Assembly (NCBI RefSeq): GCF_032918005.1
Contig: NZ_CP136628.1
Span: 124,001-188,000, forward strand
From: Bradyrhizobium sp. NDS-1
Lineage (GTDB): Bacteria; Pseudomonadota; Alphaproteobacteria; Rhizobiales; Xanthobacteraceae
Direction of reading: 5' to 3'
DNA length: 64,000 nt
Below the pieces are notes generated by a model. It ran no database searches. It was not told the origin of the DNA and saw nothing but the letters and a program-made list of their open reading frames with translations. The translations under genes and the position numbers were made by a program. This document shows, in pieces, positions 56,969 through 64,000 of this stretch. The number at the start of each line of letters is the position of its first letter. Positions within the stretch are counted from its first letter, which is position 1.

Positions 56969-58489
56969 ATGAACTACGAGGATGATCGGACGGGCCTGCG
57001 CATTCGGGGGAAGCGCGCGCGCTCGTTCCTGACGGGGATGATGCTGATGACGCTGGGGCTGCTCGCGGCCCCCGACGCCGTCAGCGCCGCGGATCGCCCG
57101 GTGGGCGACCAGGCGCCGATGCAAGCTCCGGATCTCGAGGTGTCGTCGGTCGCGACGATCGCGCCCGCGAGGTCGCGTTTTCTCTCGCTTGGCGTCGGCA
57201 AGTCCGTCGTCATCGACCTGCCGCGCGAGGTCAAGGACGTGCTGGTGGCCGATCCCAAGATCGCCAATGCCGTCATCCGCTCGGCCCAGCGCGCCTATAT
57301 CATAGGCGGCCAGGTCGGCCAGACCAATGTCGTGTTCTTCACCGCCGACGGCCAGCAGGTCGCCGCCTATGACATCGCGGTGAAGCGCGATCTCAACGGC
57401 ATGCGCGCGGCCCTTCGCCAGTCCCTTCCCGGCGTGCAGATCGAAGGCGTCGGCGACAGCGTAATGCTGACCGGATCGGTGTCGAGCCCGGTCGAGGCAC
57501 AGCAGGCCGGCGACGTCGCCGCCAAGCTGGTCGGCGGTTCGGACAAGGTCGTCAACAACATCGTCGTGCGCGGCCGCGACCAGGTGATGCTCAAGGTCGT
57601 CGTCGGCGAGGTGCGCCGCGACATCGTCAAGCAGCTCGGTGTCGATCTCAGCGCCAGCCTGAACGCGGGCACTGCGGTGGTGAATTTCAACAATTCCAAT
57701 CCGTTCTCGGTCTCGGGCGGACCGATCGTCGGCAGCAATGGGCTCGGCGTCGCCGGCCTCGCCAAGGGCTTCGCCACCGTCAGCGCCACCATGCGCGCAA
57801 TGGAAAGCGCCGGCGTCATGCGCACGCTCGCCGAGCCGAGCCTGACGGCGATCTCGGGCGAATCCGCCACCTTCATCGCCGGCGGCGAATTTCCGATTCC
57901 CGCAGGCTATTCCTGCGATCCGGTCACCCACGTCTGTACCACCCAGGTCACCTACAAGAAGTTCGGCATCTCCCTGAACTTCACCCCGGTCGTGCTCGCC
58001 GAAGGCCGCATCAGCCTGCGCGTGATGACCGAGGTCTCGGAGCTGTCGAATACGAACGCGATCACGCTGACGCAGGCGGTGTCCTCGAACTCGAGCAACT
58101 CGATCACCATCCCCTCGATCCAGACCCGCCGCGCGGAGACCACGCTGGAAATTCCCTCGGGTGGCTCGATGGCGATGGCCGGCCTGATCCAGCAGAAGAC
58201 CAAGCAGGCGATCAACGGCCTGCCTGGCGTCGACCAGGTGCCGATCATCGGCGCGCTGTTCCGCAGCCAGGACTTCGTCAACAACGAGACCGAGTTGATG
58301 GTGATCGTGACGCCCTATGTGGTGCGCGCGGTCGCCCAGAAAGAACTGGCACGGCCCGACGACGGCTTCGCGCCGGCATCGGACGCGCAGTCGGCGCTGC
58401 TCGGCCGCATGAACCGTCTCTACGGCATCGCGCGCCGCGTCGATCCGATCGCCGGCACGCCGGACGATTTCGGCTTCATCATCGACTGA
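56969..58489 (+). CDS. cpaC: Tad secretin CpaC/RcpA
   Basis: This outer-membrane secretin channel of the Tad pilus has 506 residues. After a signal peptide come N-domain segments (SVVIDLPREVKDVLVADPKIANAVIRSAQRAYIIGG), a BON-like region (GVGDSVMLTGSVSSPVEAQQ) and the secretin core (VMRTLAEPSLTAISGESATFIAGGEFPIP...IPSIQTRRAETTLEIPSGGSMAMAGLIQ...LPGVDQVPIIGALFRSQ). It lies 10 bp after cpaB. Confidence 0.95.
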   Translation: MNYEDDRTGLRIRGKRARSFLTGMMLMTLGLLAAPDAVSAADRPVGDQAPMQAPDLEVSSVATIAPARSRFLSLGVGKSVVIDLPREVKDVLVADPKIANAVIRSAQRAYIIGGQVGQTNVVFFTADGQQVAAYDIAVKRDLNGMRAALRQSLPGVQIEGVGDSVMLTGSVSSPVEAQQAGDVAAKLVGGSDKVVNNIVVRGRDQVMLKVVVGEVRRDIVKQLGVDLSASLNAGTAVVNFNNSNPFSVSGGPIVGSNGLGVAGLAKGFATVSATMRAMESAGVMRTLAEPSLTAISGESATFIAGGEFPIPAGYSCDPVTHVCTTQVTYKKFGISLNFTPVVLAEGRISLRVMTEVSELSNTNAITLTQAVSSNSSNSITIPSIQTRRAETTLEIPSGGSMAMAGLIQQKTKQAINGLPGVDQVPIIGALFRSQDFVNNETELMVIVTPYVVRAVAQKELARPDDGFAPASDAQSALLGRMNRLYGIARRVDPIAGTPDDFGFIID

Positions 58490-58540
58490 GACGGACGGTT
58501 TGGGGACCGGACAAGGAACGGGGCAAGAGGGGACCAGGCG

Positions 58541-59275
58541 ATGACGACAACATCAGCCGATCGACGCCGCAACTTGAGGGTCGCGCTTGCACTGACGGGC
58601 CTCTCCGTCATGCTGGGCGCCTGCAACACCACCGGCGAGATCGTCACCCAGACGGTGCCGACCGACTATCGTCAGCGCCACCCGATCGCAGTTCAGGAAG
58701 GCAAGAAGTCGATCGTGATCTTCGTCGGCAAGGCGAGGGGCGGCCTTTCGGCCGCGCAGCATTCGGACGTTGCGGGCATCGCGCGGGACTGGGTGCGCGA
58801 AGGCACCGGCTCCGTCATCGTCGACGTCCCCGTCGACAGCGCGAATTCGCGCGCGGCGGCGGCGACCTATCGGGAGATCCGGTCCGTGCTCGCATCCGGC
58901 GGCGTGCCGCCGCGGGCCATCGTTCAGCATCCCTATCGCCCTGAAGATCCCGGGCTGCTGCCCACCATCCGCCTGAGCTATTCCAGGATGGCCGCGGTCG
59001 CTGGTCCCTGCGGGCTGTGGCCGGAAGACCTCGGACCCAACATCCTCGATCCCGGCTACAACGAGAACCGGCCCTATTTCAATCTGGGCTGCGCCAGCCA
59101 GCGCAATCTCGCGGCGATGATCGACAACCCCGCCGATCTCGAGCAGCCGCGTGCCGAGACCCCCGCCTATACCGCGCGACGCGACATCGCCTTCGAGCGC
59201 TACCGCAAGGGCACGCCGATCGCGACCCCCTCACCCGACTCCGACAAGGCCAAACTCAGCGATACCGGCAAATGA
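58541..59275 (+). CDS. cpaD: Pilus assembly lipoprotein CpaD
   Basis: This 244-residue outer-membrane-associated lipoprotein helps the secretin. A basic start and lipobox (LTGLSVMLGACN) precede a CpaD domain with TVPTDYRQRHPIAVQEGKKSIVIFVG, RGGLSAAQHSDVAGIARDWVREG and YFNLGCASQRNLAAMIDNPADLEQPR. The stop overlaps the cpaE start as ATGA. Confidence 0.94.
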   Translation: MTTTSADRRRNLRVALALTGLSVMLGACNTTGEIVTQTVPTDYRQRHPIAVQEGKKSIVIFVGKARGGLSAAQHSDVAGIARDWVREGTGSVIVDVPVDSANSRAAAATYREIRSVLASGGVPPRAIVQHPYRPEDPGLLPTIRLSYSRMAAVAGPCGLWPEDLGPNILDPGYNENRPYFNLGCASQRNLAAMIDNPADLEQPRAETPAYTARRDIAFERYRKGTPIATPSPDSDKAKLSDTGK

Positions 59276-60561
59276 CACGTCTCCACGACGACGACGCGAA
59301 CGATCCGCAACACCCCGAGGAACACATTGCGCCGGTTCCTCGGATCTCCGTGCAGGCCTTTTGCGAGACCGAGAAGACGCTCAAAGCGGTGACCGCGGCG
59401 GGAGAAGACCGCCGGCTCGCCAAGGCGCACCTCACCGCCAAGGACGGTGGCCTTGCCGCGGCGATCGAAGTCTATGAGACGATGCCGACGCCGAACGTGA
59501 TCGTGATCGAATCCGACGGCACGCGCGACATCCTCGAGGGGCTCGACGACCTCGCCGGCGTCTGCGACCCCGGCACCCGCGTGGTCGTGATCGGCAATCC
59601 CAACGACACCGCGCCCTATCGCGAGCTGGTGCGCCGCGGCGTCAACGACTATGTGGTCGGACCGGTCGAAACCCTCGACGTCGTCCGCTCGATCTGCAGC
59701 CTGTTCTCGGCCTCCGAGGCCATCATCACCGGCCGCGTCATCGCGGTGGTCGGCGCCAAGGGCGGCGTCGGCGCCTCCACCGTCGCGCATAACGTGGCCT
59801 GGACCATCGCCCGCGACCTCGCGCTCGATTCGGTCGTCATCGACCTCGACCTCGCCTTCGGCACCGCGGGCCTCGACTACAATCAGGACCCGGTGCAGGG
59901 CATCGCCAACGCAGTGCTGTCGCAGGACCGGCCGGACACGGCGCTGATGGAGCGCCTGCTTTCCAAATGCACCGAGCGCCTCGGCCTTCTCGCGGCGCCT
60001 GCCACGCTCGACCGCGTCTACGATTTCGGTGCCGAGGCCTTCGACGCCATCTTCGACACGCTGCGCATGACCACGCCCTGCATCGTGCTCGACGTTCCAC
60101 ACCAATGGTCCGGGTGGACGCGGCGCGCGCTGGTGAATGCCGACGACATCGTGATCGTCGCCGAGCCCGATCTCGCCAATTTGCGCAACACCAAGAACAT
60201 GCTGACCGTGCTGAAGGCGGCACGACCGAACGACCGGCCGCCGCTGTACTGCCTCAACCAGGTCGGCATGCACAAGCGCGCGGAGATCGAGGTCAAGGCC
60301 TTCGCCAAGACCATGGAGAGCCAGCCGCTCGCGGTGATCCCGTTCGATTCGAAACTGTTCTCGACCGCGGCCAATAACGGCCAGATGATCGCGGAGGTCT
60401 CCAAGAACCACCGCACCACCGAGCTGTTCCAGAACATGGCGAACCGCCTCGCTGGCCGCGGCGAGGTGAAGAAGCCGAGGCGCTCGTTGCTCGAGCCGCT
60501 GCTGAAGAAGCTGAAGGGCAAGCCGGGGCGCGGATCAGCCCCTCATCGCAAGGCGTCGTGA
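59272..60561 (+). CDS. cpaE: Tad pilus localisation ATPase CpaE/TadZ
   Basis: This MinD-like ATPase places the pilus machine at the pole. The 429-residue product has an N-terminal receiver-like domain (to about 150), then RVIAVVGAKGGVGASTVAHNVAW (deviant Walker A), VVIDLDLAFGTAGLDYNQDP, IVLDVPHQWSGWTRRALVNADDIVIVAEPDLANLRN and a basic C-terminus. The cpaF ATPase is not next to it, so the rest of the tad genes lie elsewhere. Confidence 0.94.
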   Translation: MTRLHDDDANDPQHPEEHIAPVPRISVQAFCETEKTLKAVTAAGEDRRLAKAHLTAKDGGLAAAIEVYETMPTPNVIVIESDGTRDILEGLDDLAGVCDPGTRVVVIGNPNDTAPYRELVRRGVNDYVVGPVETLDVVRSICSLFSASEAIITGRVIAVVGAKGGVGASTVAHNVAWTIARDLALDSVVIDLDLAFGTAGLDYNQDPVQGIANAVLSQDRPDTALMERLLSKCTERLGLLAAPATLDRVYDFGAEAFDAIFDTLRMTTPCIVLDVPHQWSGWTRRALVNADDIVIVAEPDLANLRNTKNMLTVLKAARPNDRPPLYCLNQVGMHKRAEIEVKAFAKTMESQPLAVIPFDSKLFSTAANNGQMIAEVSKNHRTTELFQNMANRLAGRGEVKKPRRSLLEPLLKKLKGKPGRGSAPHRKAS

Positions 60562-60602
60562 GGCGAGAGGCCTTTTCGCGCGAAGCAGAATAGGAGGGCG
60601 GG

Positions 60603-61379
60603 CTATTTGTCCGCCCGTTGCTGCTGTTTCTTTGCCAGCAGCTGCCGCAGCGCAGTGACCTTTGCCGCGGCCTGATCGGGCGGCAGGTCGGCCTTCACGA
60701 GGATTTCGGCCTCGGCCTCGCGGCCTTGCAATCCCAGCACGAGCGCCAGATTGGCGCGGACCCGCGCATCGTTCTGATTGCGCTGATGAGCGCGGCCGAG
60801 CACCTGTTCGGCCTTCGACAGATTGTTTTGCAGCATATAGGACAGGCCAAGATTGGACAGCACGGTCGGCTCGTTCGGCACGATCTTCAACGCCGCGGCG
60901 TAATATTGCTGCGCTTCCTCGTTGCGGCCGAGTTGATCGAGCGCCGCGCCCTGCGCCGACAGGATGCGCCAATCGGGATCCTCAGGCGAATGCGCGCGGC
61001 CGAGGACGTCGAAGGCCTGCTGGAAATTACCGTTGTCGGCGAGCGCGCGGCCATAGCCCGCGAGCAGCGCCTTGTTGCTGGAATGACCGAGCACGGCCTG
61101 CTCCAACACCGCAACCGCCTGTGCGCGCTGGCCGCTCTCGCGCAGCGCCTTGCCGTAGGCGAGCGCAATGTCGGGATCACCAGGCTTGGCGCGATAGCGC
61201 GCACGCAAAGCGTCCATGTCCGGCGTGGGGTCGGCCTTGTCAGCCGTTTCCGACCTGGCGCCGAGCGCGCCGGTCACGTCCTCGATGCCGGCGGTCTGGC
61301 AACCGCCGAGGGTGAGCACCAGGAGTGCGGGAAGCAGCAATCTCGCCGCAGCAAAGGCGAGGGACGAACGCTTGGGCAT
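60603..61379 (-). CDS. TPR lipoprotein, TadD-like
   Basis: This 258-residue lipoprotein has lipobox LTLGGCQTAG and then about four tetratricopeptide repeats, e.g. GDPDIALAYGKALRESGQRAQAVAVLEQAVLGH and NEPTVLSNLGLSYMLQNNLSKAEQVLGRAHQRN. It resembles TadD, the pilotin-like partner of the Tad secretin, and lies convergent with cpaE in the pilus cluster. The ATG at 61379 was chosen over a TTG at 61397. Confidence 0.8.
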   Translation of the reverse strand: MPKRSSLAFAAARLLLPALLVLTLGGCQTAGIEDVTGALGARSETADKADPTPDMDALRARYRAKPGDPDIALAYGKALRESGQRAQAVAVLEQAVLGHSSNKALLAGYGRALADNGNFQQAFDVLGRAHSPEDPDWRILSAQGAALDQLGRNEEAQQYYAAALKIVPNEPTVLSNLGLSYMLQNNLSKAEQVLGRAHQRNQNDARVRANLALVLGLQGREAEAEILVKADLPPDQAAAKVTALRQLLAKKQQQRADK

Positions 61380-61458
61380 ACTCTGATCACTCGGCAACTG
61401 ATCAGAGATGCTTACCGATTAACGCTAAAGTCCCGTTAAGGAGCGCGACCCGGACGGC

Positions 61459-61704
61459 CTAATCGGTGAATTCGGCGCCGAACTCGCAGCCGATGCGCCA
61501 GCGCAGGCGGCATTGGCGGGAATAATCGGGCGCGAAGATGATGGTGAATTGCGGCGGCACTTCCAAGAATTCCGCCACCACTTTCACGCCGCCATCCGAG
61601 ATATCCGTGATCGTGCAGTCCCGCGGCAGCGACCCCGCGCCAAAATGGATCTTGGCGAGCCGGCTGCACATCCGACGTTCGCTTCTCCGGCGATTTGCAA
61701 GCAT
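61459..61704 (-). CDS. PilZ-domain protein
   Basis: The 81-residue protein is a minimal PilZ domain. The N-terminal RRRSERRMCSRL matches the RxxxR half of the c-di-GMP motif, and DCTITDISDGGVKVVAEF matches (D/N)xSxxG. It ends with CRLRWRIGCEFGAEFTD. c-di-GMP binding is plausible because both motifs are present. It lies near the tad genes and may link c-di-GMP to pilus function, which is inference. Confidence 0.75.
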   Translation of the reverse strand: MLANRRRSERRMCSRLAKIHFGAGSLPRDCTITDISDGGVKVVAEFLEVPPQFTIIFAPDYSRQCRLRWRIGCEFGAEFTD

Positions 61705-61933
61705 TTGAATTGTTCACCCGTTGACCACGGCCCATCCCGCAGCCCTAGGAGTAGCGGACATTCGTTGGAATGTGCTGAGGACAGAAGCCGGCATTCGAGG
61801 CGTACTGTCGGATTGGTGTTTACCCCTGATTAAAGGTTTGCTCGCCCTCCCAAGATCGTTCCCGTATTGTTCTTGCGGAAAGGGCCGGGCTCTGCTACCC
61901 CTGATTGTGCGAGAGGGGCAGGCTGGTTTGAGC

Positions 61934-63472
61934 ATGGTTCAGCGGGTTTCCACCGTCGCCTTTGAGGGAATCGAGGCCCGCGCGGTCGACGTGCAGGTGC
62001 AGGTCGCGCCGGGCCTGCCGGCGTTCGCCATCGTCGGCCTGCCGGACAAGGCGGTGTCGGAGGCGCGCGAGCGGGTGCGTTCGGCGCTGATCGCCTCTGG
62101 CCTCGCGCTGCCGGCGCGGCGGATCATCGTCAATCTGGCGCCGGCCGACCTGCCCAAGGAGGGCAGCCATTACGATTTGCCGATCGCGCTCGGCCTGATG
62201 GCGGCGATCGGCGCGATCCCGCCGGATGCGCTGAGCGGCTTCACGGTGCTCGGCGAGCTCGGCCTCGACGGCTCGATCGCGCCCGTGGCCGGCGTCCTTC
62301 CCGCCGCCATCGGCGCCAATATGCGCGAGGAAGGGCTGATCTGCCCGGCGTCCTGCGGCTCCGAGGCGGCGTGGGCCAGCCCGGACATCCAGATCATCGC
62401 CGCAAGCTCGCTGATCCAGATCGCCAACCATTTCAAGGGCACCCAGGTGCTGTCGCGCCCTTCGCCGAAGGTGCACGAGGCCGCCGCCTCGACGCTCGAC
62501 CTCCGCGACATCAAGGGTCAGGAAAGCGCCAAGCGGGCGCTGGAGATCGCAGCCGCCGGCGGGCATCATTTGCTCATGATCGGCGCACCGGGCGCCGGCA
62601 AATCGATGCTGGCGGCACGCCTGCCCTCGATCCTGCCGCCGCTCTCGCCCGGCGAGCTGCTCGAGGTCTCGATGATCGCGTCCGTCGCCGGCGAGATCGA
62701 AGGCGGCGCGCTGACGGCACGGCGGCCGTTCCGCTCGCCGCATCATTCCGCGAGCATGGCCGCTCTCACCGGCGGCGGCATGCGCGCCAAGCCCGGCGAG
62801 ATATCACTCGCGCATCAGGGCGTGCTGTTCCTCGACGAATTGCCCGAGTTCGATCCGCGCGTGCTGGATTCGCTGCGGCAACCGCTGGAGAACGGCGAGG
62901 TCGCCGTATCGCGCGCCAATCACCGCGTCACCTACCCTGCCCGCTTCATGCTGGTGGCGGCGATGAATCCGTGCCGCTGCGGCAACGCGTTCGAGCCCGG
63001 CTATGCCTGCAAGCGCGGTCGCATCGACCGCTGCACGGGCGATTACCAGGCACGCATCTCGGGGCCGCTGATGGACCGTATCGATCTGCGCATCGAAGTG
63101 CCGGCCGTGACCGCGGCCGATTTGATCCTGCCGCCGCCGGCGGAGGGATCGGCCGAGGTCGCCGCGCGCGTCGCGGCGGCGCGCGACATCCAGCTCGCGC
63201 GCTATGCCGATGCCGGTCTGCCCAATGTCCGCACCAATGCCGAGGCGCCGGCCTCCGTGTTGGAAGAAATCGCCAAGCCGGATGCGCAAGGCGCCAAATT
63301 GCTGCGCGACGCCGCCGAGACGATGCGGCTGTCGGCGCGCGGCTATCACCGCGTGCTGCGGGTGGCCCGCACGCTGGCCGATCTCGATTCCGCCGACAGG
63401 ATCGGCCGGCTGCATCTGGCCGAAGCGCTGTCCTATCGCGCACTCGCGGAGGATGTGCGGCAGCTGGCTTGA
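61934..63472 (+). CDS. YifB/ComM-family Mg-chelatase-like AAA ATPase
   Basis: This ComM-type helicase is used for branch migration in natural transformation in some bacteria. The 512-residue product has an N-terminal Lon-like domain (VDVQVQVAPGLPAFAIVGLPDKAVSEARERVRSAL...PADLPKEGSHYDLPIALGLM), the AAA Walker A LLMIGAPGAGKSMLAARLPS, LFLDELPEFDPRVLDSLRQPLE, a Cys motif CRCGNAFEPGYACKRGRIDRC, and a C-terminal domain. The ATG at 61934 gives a normal start. Confidence 0.9.
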   Translation: MVQRVSTVAFEGIEARAVDVQVQVAPGLPAFAIVGLPDKAVSEARERVRSALIASGLALPARRIIVNLAPADLPKEGSHYDLPIALGLMAAIGAIPPDALSGFTVLGELGLDGSIAPVAGVLPAAIGANMREEGLICPASCGSEAAWASPDIQIIAASSLIQIANHFKGTQVLSRPSPKVHEAAASTLDLRDIKGQESAKRALEIAAAGGHHLLMIGAPGAGKSMLAARLPSILPPLSPGELLEVSMIASVAGEIEGGALTARRPFRSPHHSASMAALTGGGMRAKPGEISLAHQGVLFLDELPEFDPRVLDSLRQPLENGEVAVSRANHRVTYPARFMLVAAMNPCRCGNAFEPGYACKRGRIDRCTGDYQARISGPLMDRIDLRIEVPAVTAADLILPPPAEGSAEVAARVAAARDIQLARYADAGLPNVRTNAEAPASVLEEIAKPDAQGAKLLRDAAETMRLSARGYHRVLRVARTLADLDSADRIGRLHLAEALSYRALAEDVRQLA

Positions 63473-63570
63473 TCACGCCACGCATCAACCTGGCGGTAAC
63501 GAGTTTCCTTTACGCTCTGCAAACCATAAGGCCCGATGAGTTCCCGAGCGGCCTTTGCGAGTAGAGCGTC

Positions 63571-64000
63571 ATGTTGCGTTTCAAGATCCTGGCCTCGGTT
63601 GTTCCCCTCCTGGCGGCTGTCGCATTCGGTCGCGGCGAGATCGGATCGGTCTCACATCCCTGCATCGCGCTCGGCGACACCTCGGTCGAGCTGACCTCGC
63701 TGTTCTGGACGGCCGGTGTGCATGTCGCCTTCACCGAGGATCCGGAGCGCGCCACCGTGCGGGTTCAGATCACCGATGATGCTGACGCGGCGGACTTCAC
63801 CGTGGTGGACGGCGGCTCCGGCTCCGAGCCGGACTCCTGCCAGGCCAATCCCTCGAGGCGGCTTGTGTCGATCGCCGCCGAGCCCGTCGACGGCGGCCAG
63901 GTGATCTATCTCTCCACCGAGGGGCCGGCGGATTACCGCATCTATGTGCGCTCGAAATCGTTCTCGCAACGCGAGGCGGCGGCGCTGATCGTCGGCGCCC
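63571..64000 (+). CDS. Secreted hypothetical protein (3' end beyond window)
   Basis: The frame is open to the window end (143 codons). A signal peptide (MLRFKILASVVPLLAAVAFG) is followed by a probable beta-structured domain: SVSHPCIALGDTSVELTSLFWTAGVHVAFTEDPERATVRVQITDDADAADF, then SRRLVSIAAEPVDGGQVIYLSTEGPADYRIYVRSKSFSQREAAALIV. Two Cys may pair. I recognise no family. Its completion lies outside the window. Confidence 0.65.
   Translation, partial: MLRFKILASVVPLLAAVAFGRGEIGSVSHPCIALGDTSVELTSLFWTAGVHVAFTEDPERATVRVQITDDADAADFTVVDGGSGSEPDSCQANPSRRLVSIAAEPVDGGQVIYLSTEGPADYRIYVRSKSFSQREAAALIVGA

Overview
The window looks like chromosomal DNA of a Bradyrhizobium-type alphaproteobacterium (Nitrobacteraceae). 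The reasons are high G+C throughout, the lptA/lptC/rnd order, dnaK-dnaJ followed by a phospholipid N-methyltransferase gene, hrcA/grpE near rph-rdgB-hemW, a cpaBCDE pilus cluster, and many dispersed palindromes between genes. Nearly all of it is conserved housekeeping DNA. There is no phage, insertion sequence, CRISPR array or defence island. The species assignment is inference from gene content.

Layout. 1-4.7 kb, minus strand: LPS export genes lptB (cut by the window edge), lptA and lptC, a short RNase D, and a UbiA-family phosphoribosyl/prenyl transferase carrying a reduced HAD-like domain. 4.8-7.0 kb: a trimeric autotransporter adhesin with 16-residue head repeats and a small secreted partner. 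7.4-9.5 kb: an MFS transporter, a secreted LprI-like protein and tRNA-Leu(CAG). 9.7-13.7 kb: an NDUFA9-like protein, then homologues of DprE2 and DprE1 (decaprenylphosphoryl-ribose epimerase) and UppP. With the UbiA protein these outline a polyprenyl-phosphate-arabinose route. 13.9-18.1 kb: GST, queG, a thioesterase-like protein, a SnoaL-like protein and an alpha/beta hydrolase. 18.3-24.3 kb: translation genes infC (ATT start), rpmI, rplT, pheS and pheT. 24.3-27.7 kb: a TauE-like permease, a Tat-exported amine-oxidase-like flavoprotein and a YiiX-like cysteine peptidase. 27.8-31.1 kb: a metal-homeostasis block of csoR, a YHS-containing copper ATPase and nikR. 31.2-35.5 kb: a CysZ/EI24-like membrane protein, an EmrAB-like efflux pair and nth. 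35.5-41.5 kb: DUF2244, an Ada-like repair protein, a low-G+C orphan, gpmA, dapB, DUF1330, pyrF, an FMN reductase and pmtA. 41.6-49.0 kb: the heat-shock genes dnaJ, dnaK, grpE and hrcA, with a secreted hypothetical and an exported nicotinamidase between them. 49.2-55.7 kb: rph, rdgB, hemW, an LpoA-like lipoprotein, rsmI, a YraN-family gene and gshB. 56.1-61.7 kb: Flp/Tad pilus genes cpaB-cpaE, a TadD-like lipoprotein and a PilZ protein. 61.9 kb to the end: a ComM-type AAA ATPase and a secreted protein cut by the window edge.

The most interesting points are the DprE1/DprE2/UbiA set, with Ser at the position of the benzothiazinone-target Cys; the adhesin with a 16-residue rather than 14-residue head period; the ATT start of infC; the CsoR operator palindrome in front of the YHS-CopA gene; and a population of nested palindromes, some of which supply coding sequence or stop codons to genes (hemW, pyrF). 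I did not find a convincing wholly new multi-gene system.
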